DNA of 64,000 nt from Rhodospirillaceae bacterium (GTDB taxonomy: Bacteria; Pseudomonadota; Alphaproteobacteria; Thalassobaculales; Thalassobaculaceae), in the NCBI GenBank assembly GCA_018401495.1, contig JAGYJX010000035.1, forward strand, positions 264,175-328,174, in the 5' to 3' direction. The position numbers were made by a program, and so were the translations under genes. The stretch's first letter is position 1; each line of letters opens with the position of its first letter. The notes beneath the pieces are model-generated. The model had not been told where the DNA came from. It did not search any database and was given only the letters and a program-made list of their open reading frames with translations. Positions 16,742-28,060 of this stretch are shown here, one piece after another.

Positions 16742-18063
16742 CGAACCGCCTCCCCGGCCCGCTCGATCACCGGGCGGCGGGCATCGAGGAACTCCTCGAA
16801 GCCGGCGATGTAGCGGTCGAACTCGGCCGCCCCCATCGGCAGCGACAGCACCGACATGCCGCGCCGGGCGGTGTAGATGCCGGCAGCGATCAGGTCGAGA
16901 TGCATGAGGTCGACCAGCTTGCGCGGCCGCTTGCCCGCCTCCGGTGGCGAGACCGGCGCGGTCGCCCCGGGATGCACCGCCATCATCGAGCCGCGCCCGG
17001 TGACGATCATCGGCAGGCCGCGTCGAGCGATGGCGTCGTTCATCCGGCCGCGCAGGCTGTCGCCGGCGGCGTTCAGCATCACCGCGCGCTCGGGTGTGTA
17101 GAGGTGGGTCAGCCCGGCCAGGCCGGCAGACATGGTGAACACGTTGTTGTTGAAGGTCCCGGCGTGCGGCCAGGCATCCGGCCGGCGCGGGTCGAAGCGG
17201 TCGAGGATGTCGGCGCGGCCACCGAAGGCGCCGAAGCTCAGCCCGCCCCCGAGATACTTGCCGAGACTGACGAGGTCCGGCCGGATGCCCAGCAGCCCGT
17301 GCAGCCCCTCCGGCGACAACCGGGAGGTCATGACCTCGTCGAAGATCAGCAGCGCGCCGGTCGCCTCGGTGGCGCCGCGCAGCGCCTCCAGGAACGCCTC
17401 GGTGCCCGGAATGCAGCCGCCGGACCCGCACATCGGCTCGACCAGGACGCAGGCCAGCCGGTCGCCCTGCTCGCGGATCAGCGCCGCGGCACCCTCGGCG
17501 TCGTTGTAGTCGGCCATGACGTAGTCGAAAGGCGCGTTCAACGGCGAGCCGGCGAAGTACAGCAGGCCGCCGTGATAGGCGCCACGGAACGCCATCACCC
17601 GATCGCGGCCGGTGAAGGCGCGCGCCGCGGCGACCGCCATCATGTTGGCCTCGGTCCCGGAGTTGGTGAAGCGCACCCGCTCCAGCGCCGGGAAGCGATC
17701 GACGACCGCCTGCGCCAGCCGCGCCTCCAGCAGGTTGGGCCCGCCCAGCACCCAGCCGTCGTCCGCCGCCTGCTTGATGGCGTCGCGGATCAGCGGGTCG
17801 GAGTGGCCGTACAGGCCGGCGGTGTACTCGCCGAGGAAATCCACCAGCTGGTGGCCGTCGGCGTCCCACAGGTAGCAGCCCTCGCCGCGCGCGAAGCGCA
17901 GCGGGAACGGGTGGTAGTGCAGCACCGTGCGGGTGTTGCCACCCGGCATCGCCTTCTCGGCCTGCTCCTGGATCGCCCGGCTCTTCGGGTTGGCGGCGAC
18001 GAAGCGTTCCGCCGCGTCGGCGTAGGCGGCGTCCAGGTCGGAGTTCGCGAGCGTCGTGGTCAT
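16738..18063 (-). CDS. Class III PLP-dependent aminotransferase (glutamate-1-semialdehyde aminomutase-like)
   Basis: This 441-residue fold-type I enzyme has the family signs TNSGTEAN (residues 133-140), FDEV at 241-244 and the PLP lysine at 269 in SLGKYLGGG. The early AMPGGNTRT segment resembles glutamate-1-semialdehyde aminomutase, yet the operon has no haem genes, so it is more likely a catabolic transaminase or mutase. The start at 18063 overlaps the aldolase stop (ATGA), and its own stop overlaps the next small gene in the same way. The three genes therefore form a tight operon. The substrate is unknown. Confidence 0.85.
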   Translation of the reverse strand: MTTTLANSDLDAAYADAAERFVAANPKSRAIQEQAEKAMPGGNTRTVLHYHPFPLRFARGEGCYLWDADGHQLVDFLGEYTAGLYGHSDPLIRDAIKQAADDGWVLGGPNLLEARLAQAVVDRFPALERVRFTNSGTEANMMAVAAARAFTGRDRVMAFRGAYHGGLLYFAGSPLNAPFDYVMADYNDAEGAAALIREQGDRLACVLVEPMCGSGGCIPGTEAFLEALRGATEATGALLIFDEVMTSRLSPEGLHGLLGIRPDLVSLGKYLGGGLSFGAFGGRADILDRFDPRRPDAWPHAGTFNNNVFTMSAGLAGLTHLYTPERAVMLNAAGDSLRGRMNDAIARRGLPMIVTGRGSMMAVHPGATAPVSPPEAGKRPRKLVDLMHLDLIAAGIYTARRGMSVLSLPMGAAEFDRYIAGFEEFLDARRPVIERAGEAVR

Positions 18064-18755
18064 GCCGCCTGCCCCTTGTTGTCGGCGGTCTTGCCGACCG
18101 CGCCGTAGCCCATGGTTCCGAATTTCTGGCCGACCCGCTCGATCTCGTCGTCGGGCAGGATGACCAGTTTCCCGACCTGCAGGGTTCGCCAATACATGGC
18201 GGCCAGGGTCTCGACCTCCAAGGCCAGCGCCAGCGCCTTCTTGAGGGTCGGACCGATGGCGATCATGCCATGGTTGGCCAGCAGGCAGGCGCGCCGGCCT
18301 TCGAGCGCCTGGAGTGCGGTGTCCGACAGCTCCTGGGTCCCGAAGGTGGCGTAGTCCGAGCAGCGGATGGTCGGCCCGCCGGCCTGGGCGATCATGTAGT
18401 GGAAGGCCGGGATCTCCATGCGCAGGCAGGCCAGCGTGGTGGCGAACATGCCGTGGGTGTGGACGATCGCTCCGCAGTCCGGGCGGTGACGCATGATGTC
18501 CAGGTGGAAGCGCCACTCGCTTGAGGGACGGCGGTTGTCGCTGTGGCTGCCGTCCAGCTCCATTGCCACGATGTCCTCGGGCCGGATCTCCTCGTAGGGG
18601 ATTGCCGATGGGGTGATGAAGAACCCGGCCGCCGGGTCATCCGCCACCCGCACGCTGGCGTTGCCGGAAGTGCCCTGGTTGATGCCCAGCGCGTTCATCT
18701 TCAAGCAGGTGTCGATCACCTCCTGGCGCAGGGCGCGTTCCTTGGCGGGCATCAT
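18060..18755 (-). CDS. Class II aldolase, L-fuculose-1-phosphate aldolase type (candidate Ald2)
   Basis: This 231-residue zinc aldolase is close to FucA in motif layout. The catalytic glutamate is Glu80 in PSSEWRFH, zinc ligands His99 and His101 lie in VHTHG, and the third is His162 in ANHG; FHYMIAQAGG and YATFGT are also FucA-like. The family cleaves ketose-1-phosphates to DHAP and an aldehyde. mtnA lies about 400 bases upstream on the same strand. In Rhodospirillum rubrum and some E. coli a FucA-type aldolase (Ald2) next to mtnA cleaves 5-methylthioribulose-1-phosphate, so that activity is a serious candidate. The start at 18755 has a GGGAG site. Confidence 0.82.
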   Translation of the reverse strand: MMPAKERALRQEVIDTCLKMNALGINQGTSGNASVRVADDPAAGFFITPSAIPYEEIRPEDIVAMELDGSHSDNRRPSSEWRFHLDIMRHRPDCGAIVHTHGMFATTLACLRMEIPAFHYMIAQAGGPTIRCSDYATFGTQELSDTALQALEGRRACLLANHGMIAIGPTLKKALALALEVETLAAMYWRTLQVGKLVILPDDEIERVGQKFGTMGYGAVGKTADNKGQAA

Positions 18756-18930
18756 GGCTTGGCTCCCGGAGATCGAGTCGAGGCATCGTATCATGAGCGT
18801 TCGGACGGCAGGCATCCAGGGCGAAGTCAGCCGCCGCGCCGAGACAGCCATCGCAGCCCGGCTGGAGCGGCCGCCGGAGGTGAAGCGCGCGCGATCGCAG
18901 TTCGTCCCGTCGGCGGCGTCCCCTCCCTTG

Positions 18931-19073
18931 TCGTCATTCCGGACCGGGCCGCCGCAGGCGGGACGGAGCCGGAACCTAGCCGACGCACCGCGCTTGCAGC
19001 GGTGTGTGCCCGTCGCCCCGTGGGTTCCAGCTCGGCCGCGCCGCCAGCGCGGCGCGTCCGTCTGGAATGACGA
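18931..19073. repeat. Pair of inverted intergenic palindromic repeat units
   Basis: Two units lie in the 408-base gap between the aldolase and mtnA genes. Unit 1 (18931-18978) begins TCGTCATTCCGGAC and ends GGAACCTA. Unit 2 (19021-19073) is its inverted counterpart, beginning GGGTTCCAG and ending GGAATGACGA. Related units occur at 27.8-27.9, 44.7-44.8 and 46.4-46.7 kb. The rest of this gap holds no gene that I can support. Confidence 0.65.
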
Positions 19074-19163
19074 GGGGAAGTAGGGGCGGCCCCGCGGAGA
19101 GCTGAAGCGGAGCCTCGGCCCGGTCCTGCCGCCAACCGGCTGCCGACGCCAACTCCCTGCCCC

Positions 19164-20267
<1,104 letters not shown>

Positions 20268-20346
20268 GGCATCACCCTTCGGTTCTCGACGTGCAAAGTG
20301 GCGGCACTCGATCCGAAGCACAACCATCACCGCCGAGGGTTCGATC

Positions 20347-20902
20347 ATGGCGACTCGACGCGTTCACATCACCGGCGCGTCCGGCGCCGGCACCACCACT
20401 CTCGGACGCGCCCTCGCCACCTTGCTGGCGGTCCCGCATCACGATTCCGACGACTACTTCTGGGAGCCGACCGACCCGCCCTTCACCCGCAAGCGCGACG
20501 AGGCGGAACGCCTTCCGCTCATGGAGCGGCTGTTCCTGCCGCGCGCCGGTTGGGTGCTGAGCGGCTCGCTGGTCGGTTGGGGCGACCCGTTGATCCCGCT
20601 CTTCGACCTCGTGGTCTACCTGCGCGCGCCGACCGAACTTCGGGCGGCGCGTCTGCGTGCCCGCGAGTCCCGGACCTTCGGAGTCGAGGCGACCCGCCCG
20701 GGCGGCTGGCGGAACCCGGAGACCGAAGCGTTCGTGGCCTGGGCATCGGCCTACGACGCCGGCCCGCCGGAGGGACGGTCGCGCGCGAAGCACGAGCAGT
20801 GGCTGGCCGCCCTGCCCTGCCCGGTCCTGCGGCTGGACGGCAGCCGACCGGTCGGCGAGCTTGGCCGACACGGTGACGGCTCGGCTGCCGCGGATCGGGT
20901 GA
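20347..20902 (+). CDS. P-loop AAA/adenylate-kinase-like ATPase (frameshifted near end)
   Basis: This small nucleoside-kinase-like protein has the Walker A motif GASGAGTTT (residues 9-17) and the conserved DSDDYFWEPTDPPFTRKR segment; FDLVVYLRAP is Walker B-like. The likely C-terminus SLADTVTARLPRIG lies in another frame, reached if one extra G near 20863 is removed, giving about 185 residues. Uncorrected, the frame runs to 20964 and overlaps the purB start in an ATGA junction, which could be coincidence. Function unknown; such proteins are annotated as AAA ATPases or adenylate kinases without experimental support. Confidence 0.72.
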
Positions 20903-20960
20903 CAGCCCCCGACCCCGGTGCTATTAGCCGCTGGTCGACCGAAGACGGAGTGCCGCCCGC

Positions 20961-22258
<1,298 letters not shown>

Positions 22259-22278
22259 CGCCGCCTCGGCCGTCGCGG

Positions 22279-23223
22279 CTACGACGGTTCGGCGAGGACG
22301 GTCACAAGCACCGGGGCCGTCTCGTTCGCGGGAACCTGCACGATCCGGTACAGCAACTCGCACGAGAACGCGACCGCGACGCCCTGGCGCAGCCGGTAGA
22401 CGTGCGGCCCGTACTCCGGCAGCACCACGCCGGCGCCCGCCTCGTCCGTCGCCAATCCCACCAGGGCCACGAACCGGTGCCGCGGCTGATCCTCGGTCGC
22501 GCCCCGCCGGGCGGTCGCCTCGGCGCCGGCCGCGACAATGCGAAACGGCTCGAAGCGAAGCTGCGGACGGAACTGGAAGGCGCGCCGGATCTCGTTGCCG
22601 AGCCGCGCCCCGAGGCAGACCGCGGTGGCGCGCTTGAGGTCAGGGTCCTGCACGGGCCGATCGGTGGCGAGTACCGAGAGACGGTCGCAGAGCTCAGGCG
22701 GCAGCAGCCTGGGGACCACCAGCACCGGCGCCGTGCGGTCGAGATCGTGCGGTTCCCGGGCCGTCTCGGAGACGAGCGTCTCCACCAACCTCACCGCCGC
22801 GTCCACGGCGTCGGCGGTCTCCTCCGCCGCGTACAAAGCCACCAGCCGCTGATTGGCATCCAGGACAGCGGCCGACGCCGAAGCCTGCCCGCCGGCGGCG
22901 AGCGATGGGCGAAACAGCGCCATGGCGTCGCCGTAGGGATCGATCCAGACCTGAGCAGCCAGCGGAGCGGCCAGTTCCGGCGGCCGGCGCGTCAGCACGA
23001 CGCAGTGCGCCCCGAGGCGGGTGAGCGCCGCGGTCCTGCGCGACAGTTCGTCCAGAACGTTTCGCCCCCGTCCCGCCAACGGATCCGGGACCGTCACGAT
23101 CACGATCGGGCCACCGGAGACTTCCTGGTACAGCCGGCGCGTGCGCCCGGCGAGATCGGGCAGCGTGAGGTTCGGCGCGCGGTCCCCAGGCGACAAGGCG
23201 GGGACGCGCGGCGATCCGGTCAT
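22279..23223 (-). CDS. Thioredoxin-like / prolyl-4-hydroxylase-like fusion, active sites missing
   Basis: This 314-residue protein has two parts. Residues 1-160 look like an AhpC/TSA-type thioredoxin fold (APNLTLPDLAGR), but the peroxidatic position reads TVPDP with no cysteine. Residues 170-310 resemble a 2-oxoglutarate/Fe(II) prolyl-4-hydroxylase-like domain (VPRLLPPELCDRL, then VVLPEYGP and VAFSCELLYRIV). The expected HxD iron ligands read RGATEDQ and the distal His is Tyr in ELLYRI. Both catalytic centres thus appear lost. The protein is transcribed away from zeta and toward purB. A binding or sensor role is possible. Confidence 0.6.
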   Translation of the reverse strand: MTGSPRVPALSPGDRAPNLTLPDLAGRTRRLYQEVSGGPIVIVTVPDPLAGRGRNVLDELSRRTAALTRLGAHCVVLTRRPPELAAPLAAQVWIDPYGDAMALFRPSLAAGGQASASAAVLDANQRLVALYAAEETADAVDAAVRLVETLVSETAREPHDLDRTAPVLVVPRLLPPELCDRLSVLATDRPVQDPDLKRATAVCLGARLGNEIRRAFQFRPQLRFEPFRIVAAGAEATARRGATEDQPRHRFVALVGLATDEAGAGVVLPEYGPHVYRLRQGVAVAFSCELLYRIVQVPANETAPVLVTVLAEPS

Positions 23224-23248
23224 CGGGGCCGACCGCGCGTCGGCAGGA

Positions 23249-23575
23249 TCAGGACGACGCCTTCAGCTCGGCCATCGCCTCGCGCAGCATCTCGTCCATG
23301 CGATGCTTGAGCCGTGCCTCGGTCAGCTCGCCACCGGCCTCGGAAACCCGGCGCAGCACGAACTCGATAACGTCGGAATCGCCGGGCTTCTCGAAATCGG
23401 ACGCCACCACTTCGCTGGCGAAGTTGGCGGCGGCCTCGCCCTCCAGGCCGAGGAACTCGGACGCGACCCACAGCCCGATCTTGCGATCGCGCCGGACGTT
23501 CGCCTTGAAGGTCAGCTCGGCATCGTGAGCGAAACGCGACTCTTCGGCGCGCTCGCGGTCCTGGAACCCACCCAT
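23249..23575 (-). CDS. F1-ATPase inhibitor zeta subunit (DUF1476)
   Basis: This 108-residue DUF1476 protein starts MGGFQDRERAEESRFAHD with the downstream FKANVRRDRKIGLW segment that defines the family. In Paracoccus the homologue is the zeta subunit, whose N-terminus blocks rotation of the F1-ATPase in the hydrolytic direction. ATG 23575 has a near-perfect GAGGAGG site and matches known N-termini; an upstream in-frame start at 23686 is less likely. The family is restricted to alphaproteobacteria, which helps to place the organism. It commonly lies close to purC and purS. Confidence 0.9.
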   Translation of the reverse strand: MGGFQDRERAEESRFAHDAELTFKANVRRDRKIGLWVASEFLGLEGEAAANFASEVVASDFEKPGDSDVIEFVLRRVSEAGGELTEARLKHRMDEMLREAMAELKASS

Positions 23576-23697
23576 TTCGGTCCTCCTCGGATCGACTGTC
23601 GGCTGAAACCGCGCGGACCATACACCGCGGCCCCGGCTATGTGAACGACCGATCGCGGCCTTGCGCGATCCCATCGACAACGCCACTTTCCGCGCCC

Positions 23698-24480
23698 ATG
23701 TGCACCGTCGTCGTCCTTCGCCGCCCAGGTCATCCGTGGCCCCTGGTCATCGCCGCCAACCGCGACGAGATGGCCGGCCGGCCCTGGCGTGCCCCGGCCC
23801 GGCACTGGCCCGACCGCCCGGAGGTGGTCGCCGGCCTCGATTCACTGGCCGGCGGCAGCTGGCTCGGGCTCAACGACCACGGCGTGCTGGCCTCCGTCCT
23901 GAACCGCCACGGAACCCTCGGCCCCGCCCTCGGCAAACGATCCCGGGGCGAGCTCGTGCTCGACGCCCTCGACCACGCCGACGCGGCGGATGCGGCGCGC
24001 GCGCTCGAGGCGCTGGAGCCGGACAGCTTCCGACCGTTCAACCTGCTGGTGGCCGACAGTCGGGATGCGTTCTGGCTTGCGCACCGCGACGACGGCCAGC
24101 GGATCGAGGCGCTGCCGATTGCCGTCGGCGTTTCCATGCTGACAGCCCACGATCTGAACGACCGCGCCGGGTCCGCCCGGACGGCACGCTATCTCGACCG
24201 ATTTCGCGCGGCGCCACCACCGGATCCCGAGGCCGAGCACTGGGGGGCGTGGGAAATGCTGCTGGGCGCCACCGACCACGCTGCCGACGCCGGCCCGGGC
24301 GGCGCCATGACGATCGCCGGACCGGGCGAGTTCGGGACCAGCAGCGCCGCGCTGATCGCCTTGCCGGCGCCGGGCGGCGGCCGCCCCGTCTTCCGGTTCG
24401 CCGCCGGCCGTCCCGACCGCACGTCGTTTGCCACGGTCGACGTTGCGCCCCCGTCGCCACCCGGCCAGCCCGCCGATTGA
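23698..24480 (+). CDS. NRDE family protein (TANGO2-like)
   Basis: This 260-residue protein begins MCTVVV, with Cys2 as the presumed N-terminal nucleophile, and has the defining NRDE motif in IAANRDEMAGRP (residues 18-29). SWLGLNDHGVLASVLNRHG follows, as in the family. Bacterial NRDE/TANGO2 homologues have no firmly proven activity; a haem-transfer role has been proposed for relatives. I chose the ATG that exposes Cys2, although the frame opens upstream. The purC promoter overlaps its stop codon. Confidence 0.88.
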   Translation: MCTVVVLRRPGHPWPLVIAANRDEMAGRPWRAPARHWPDRPEVVAGLDSLAGGSWLGLNDHGVLASVLNRHGTLGPALGKRSRGELVLDALDHADAADAARALEALEPDSFRPFNLLVADSRDAFWLAHRDDGQRIEALPIAVGVSMLTAHDLNDRAGSARTARYLDRFRAAPPPDPEAEHWGAWEMLLGATDHAADAGPGGAMTIAGPGEFGTSSAALIALPAPGGGRPVFRFAAGRPDRTSFATVDVAPPSPPGQPAD

Positions 24481-24505
24481 GTTTGGGGTATCGTGCTGCT
24501 ATAGG
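24477..24505 (+). promoter_or_regulatory. Sigma-70-type promoter for purC
   Basis: TTGAGT (24477-24482) and TATAGG (24500-24505) are separated by 17 bases, close to the consensus. The -35 overlaps the stop codon of the NRDE gene. Transcription would start near 24512, leaving a leader of roughly 85 bases before the purC ATG. No known riboswitch was recognised in that leader. Confidence 0.6.
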
Positions 24506-24598
24506 ACGGCCTCGGTGACGCGGGTGCGCCGCGGGTGCCGATCCTGACAACCCGACGCCCGCCCACGCGCGCTCTCGCGTGGCCCCGGAGACCGCCTC

Positions 24599-25366
24599 AT
24601 GGCCAGACGCCGCAAGCTCTACGAGGGCAAGGCCAAGGTTCTGTACGAAGGACCCGAGCCCGGGACCCTCATCCAGTACTTCAAGGACGATGCCACCGCC
24701 TTCAACAATCAGAAGAAGGGCATCATCACCGGCAAGGGCGTCCTGAACAACCGGATCAGCGAATTCCTGATGACCCGGCTCACCGAGATCGGTGTTCCGA
24801 CGCACTTCATGCGCCGGCTGAACATGCGCGAGCAGCTGGTTCGCGAGGTCGAGATCATCCCGATCTCGCTGGTGGTGCGCAACGTGGCCGCCGGGTCGAT
24901 CGCCAAGCGCTTCGGAATCGAGGAAGGCACCGTCCTGCCACGCTCGATCATCGAGTACTATTACAAATCGGACGATCTCGGCGACCCGATGGTCACCGAA
25001 GAGCATATCACCGCCTTCGGCTGGGCCGGCACCCAGGACCTCGACGACATGGTCGCCCTGGCGTTGCGGATCAACGATTTCCTGATCGGCCTGTTTCTCG
25101 GAGTCGGGCTGCGCCTGGTGGATTTCAAGCTCGAGTTCGGCCGGCTGTACAACGAGCACGACGAGGTCCAGGTCGTGGTCGCCGACGAGATCAGCCCTGA
25201 CAACTGCCGGCTGTGGGATATCCGCACCAACGAGAAGATGGACAAGGACCGGTTCCGCCGCGACCTCGGCGGGGTCGAGGAGGCCTATCAGGAGGTGGCA
25301 CGGCGCCTCGGCGTGCTGCCGGAGGCCGGCCCGATGGACCTGAAGGGCCCGCAGGCGATGCAGTAG
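24599..25366 (+). CDS. purC: Phosphoribosylaminoimidazole-succinocarboxamide synthase
   Basis: PurC (SAICAR synthetase, 255 residues) adds aspartate to CAIR with ATP. Family motifs are KLYEGKAKVLYE at the start, the KDDATAFNNQKKG segment, IPISLVVRNVAAGS (signature 1) and LVDFKLEFG (signature 2) near residues 176-184. The gene is complete with no frameshift. It is the first gene of purC-purS, with purQL further on after an inserted histidine kinase gene, so purine enzymes of consecutive or nearby steps are grouped. Confidence 0.96.
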   Translation: MARRRKLYEGKAKVLYEGPEPGTLIQYFKDDATAFNNQKKGIITGKGVLNNRISEFLMTRLTEIGVPTHFMRRLNMREQLVREVEIIPISLVVRNVAAGSIAKRFGIEEGTVLPRSIIEYYYKSDDLGDPMVTEEHITAFGWAGTQDLDDMVALALRINDFLIGLFLGVGLRLVDFKLEFGRLYNEHDEVQVVVADEISPDNCRLWDIRTNEKMDKDRFRRDLGGVEEAYQEVARRLGVLPEAGPMDLKGPQAMQ

Positions 25367-25442
25367 CCGCCGGCCCGGCCGGGCACGGCGGCGGCAAACC
25401 ACAGCATGGACCGGCGTCCCGGAGGCCGGTCGCGGAGGAGCG

Positions 25443-25685
25443 ATGAAGGCGATTGTTCACGTCACCCTGAAACCCGGCGTGCTGGATCCGCAGGGCAAGG
25501 CCATCGGCCACGCCCTGGGAACCCTCGGTTTCCAGGGGCTCGGGGAAGTTCGTCAGGGTAAGGTCATCGAGATCGACCTGACCGAGACGGACGCCGCCAA
25601 GGCTGAGAAAGCGGTCACAGCGATGTGCGAGAAGCTGCTCGCCAACACCGTCATCGAGAACTACGCCATACGGATCGAGGCCTGA
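25443..25685 (+). CDS. purS: FGAM synthase subunit PurS
   Basis: This 80-residue protein begins MKAIVHVTLKPGVLDPQGKA and contains the LGFQGLGEVRQGK segment of PurS. It bridges PurQ and PurL in the three-part FGAM synthetase found in organisms with small PurL. A GAGGAG site precedes the ATG. In most alphaproteobacteria purQ follows directly; here a histidine kinase gene lies between purS and purQ. Confidence 0.95.
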   Translation: MKAIVHVTLKPGVLDPQGKAIGHALGTLGFQGLGEVRQGKVIEIDLTETDAAKAEKAVTAMCEKLLANTVIENYAIRIEA

Positions 25686-25713
25686 CGGCGGCATTTGTCA
25701 CGGCCGCCGAGGT

Positions 25714-25741
25714 TTGGCTTTCGGATCACCTTCGGTAGAGT
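25714..25741 (+). promoter_or_regulatory. Possible promoter before the PAS histidine kinase gene
   Basis: TTGGCT (25714-25719) and TAGAGT (25736-25741) are spaced by 16 bases, 37 bases before the GTG start of the kinase gene. This would give the kinase its own transcription start inside the purine cluster. The match is moderate and rests on pattern only. Confidence 0.3.
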
Positions 25742-25777
25742 AAGGCGCCTCGTGCGCCAGCCAGCCGGAGTGACGAC

Positions 25778-27726
25778 GTGTCAGACCCGACGACCCTGCC
25801 GCCGGATGTCGCAACCTTGGTCGAGGCGCTCGACTGCGTCGACCTTGGCCTCGCGGTATTCGACGACTTCCCGACGCTGGTGTTCCGAAACCGACGGTAC
25901 GTCGAGATCTTCGAGCTGCCGCCGGAGATCGCCGAGCCTGGGACCTCCCTCGAGACCATCACCCGGTATTTGGCGGACCGCGGCGAGTACGGGCCCGGCG
26001 ACGGCGAGGCGATCGCCCTCAAGCGGGTCGAGGCGGCTCGCCTGCGACTGCCGGGCCGGATCGAGCACACCCGGCCGGACGGCCGGCAATATTCGGTCGC
26101 CGTGCATCCGATGGCGTCGGGGGCTACGTCGTCACCTTCCGCGAGCAGCCCGGCGCCCGCCCGGCTCTGGCGACGCCCGATCTCACGCTGCCGGCGCTCC
26201 TGGAAGCGCTCGACCACACCACCGACGGATTGCACATCTGGGATCGCCAGGATCGGCTGGTGTATGCCAACGCACAGGTGCGAGATCTCAACGACGCGGC
26301 CGGCACGCCGTTGCGCATCGGAATGACCTTCGAGGAGCATGTCAGGGACCGCCTCGAGGCCGGGCAGATCCCCGACGCCGCGGGTGATCCGGAAGCCTAT
26401 CTGGCGCGGCGCCTCCAGCAGCGACGGCCGGGCGGTCGAAGCTTCACCGTGCGGCTGCCGGAAGGTCGATGGGTACTTGTCCGCGACCAACGGCTGCCGG
26501 ACGGTGGCACGGTCACCGCATCCCAGGACATCACCGAGATGAAGCGGGTCCAGCAGGCCTACCAGGACAGCGAGCAACGGTTTCACGATTTTGTGAACGC
26601 CAGTTCGGACCGGTTCTGGGAAACCGATCCGCACCTCCGCTTCACGATGGTGGTCGATACCAGCGCCGTGCGCCGCCACCCTCCGGCCTCGCAACTGATC
26701 GGAAAGACCCAGTGGGAAATCGCCGGCGCCGATCCCGACGACGACCCGCTGTTCAGCGGGCACAAGGCCTTGCTGGACGCCCGCCTGCCGTTCCGGGACT
26801 TCCGCTATGACCTGCCCGACCCGAACGGCGGCACTCGGCACTGGCGGGTCTCCGGGGTTCCGGTGTTCGACCAGTCGGGGCGCTTCAGCGGCTACCGTGG
26901 AACGTCAACCGACGAGACCACGTTCAGCCTGGAGCTCGACAGCGCGCGACAGGAACTCCAGGACGCATTGCGCCAGGCCGAGATCGCCAACCGGGCCAAG
27001 AGCCTGTTCCTGGCGACCGTCAGCCACGAGTTGCGAACCCCGCTGAACGCCATCATCGGGTTCTCGGACCTCCTGGTGAATCGGGTGTTCGGACCGCTCG
27101 GCGACCCGCACTACGAGGGCTACGCCCACGATATCCAGGTCAGCGGTCTGCACCTGCTGAGCCTGATCGAGGACATCCTGGACCTGTCACGCATCGAAAT
27201 GGGCCAGATCCGGCTGCGCCTCGGGCGCGTCGACCTGCTTGCCGAGGCGCATGCCGCCATCGCCATGGTCCAGGCGCGGCGGGGTCAGCAGATCGCCGAT
27301 ATCCGGGTTGCGGTGGCGGACGGATTCCCGGCGTTGAGCGCCGACGCGCGTCTGATCCGGCAGATCCTGATCAACCTGATTTCCAACGCGGCCAAGTTCA
27401 CGCCCCCGAGCGGGCATATCGAGCTGGTTGCCGATCGGGACGGCGGCGGCGTCAGCATCAGCGTTGCCGACGACGGGATCGGCATCGACCCCAAGGATCA
27501 TGGCAAGGTCCTGCGCCCGTTCGAACAGGTCGACAGCCGCCTCAGCCGGCGGTTCGACGGTGTCGGGCTCGGCTTGCCGTTGACCAAGGCGTTCGTTGAA
27601 ATCCACGGTGGCACGCTGCGGCTCGACAGCACCCTCGGCCAGGGGACGACCATCACGATTCGACTGCCTCCCGAGCGGGTACTGTCGCCCGACGAGGTCT
27701 CCCTGGCCGCTGCCGGCGAACGCTGA
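25778..27726 (+). CDS. PAS-domain sensor histidine kinase (frameshifted)
   Basis: The protein is cytosolic, with no transmembrane segment. The first frame has a PAS domain (VDLGLAVFDDFPTLVFRNRRY) up to HPMASG. A G homopolymer at 26119-26123 is one G short; after correction the frame reads GGYVVTFREQPG, then a second PAS (DGLHIWDRQDRLVYAN) and a third (FWETDPHLRF). The kinase core follows: phospho-acceptor His in VSHELRTPLNAI, N-box NLISNAAKF, G1 DDGIGID and G2 GVGLGLPLTKAF. Restored length is about 650 residues. No response regulator is adjacent. It splits the purine cluster between purS and purQ and may have its own promoter. Confidence 0.88.
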
Positions 27727-27808
27727 CGACGCCGAAGGCCGGCGCGCGTCGCCCCGTGGGTCACGGCTCCGCCCCGCCGGGGGCGGGCCTGCAAGCCACC
27801 GTCGCGCC

Positions 27809-27942
27809 GTAGGCCCCGGATAGCCGAGGCTTCGCCACGGCTTCCGGGGTGACGATGGTTTAGAGAGCGCTCATGCAACGAACGACCGCCTCCCCCCTCA
27901 GTCGTCATCCCGGCCAAGCGCAGCGCGAGCCGGGATCCAACC
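27809..27942. repeat. Intergenic palindromic repeat units between histidine kinase and purQ
   Basis: In the roughly 330-base gap before purQ, one unit at 27809-27855 begins GTAGGCCCCGGAT and ends TCCGGGGTGACGA. A second at 27901-27942 begins GTCGTCATCCCGGCC and ends CGGGATCCAACCG in inverted orientation. They belong to the same family as the repeats at 18.9, 44.7 and 46.5 kb. No gene is visible in the gap. Confidence 0.6.
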
Positions 27943-28060
27943 GCCGCTCGGACGACGACGGCAGCGTGCCCGACGCCTCGCACGCGCGACGTTACTTCGC
28001 TTGCGTCGGTCCTGAGACGGACCTAGGTTCCGCCTCACCGTGACGCCCCCCGGAGCGCCT

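Noticed and set aside
16738..18063. Identification of the class III enzyme as HemL
   Set aside because: It shares the general aminomutase layout, but the operon partners are an aldolase and an unknown small protein, and no haem biosynthesis gene is near, so the hemL symbol is not supported.
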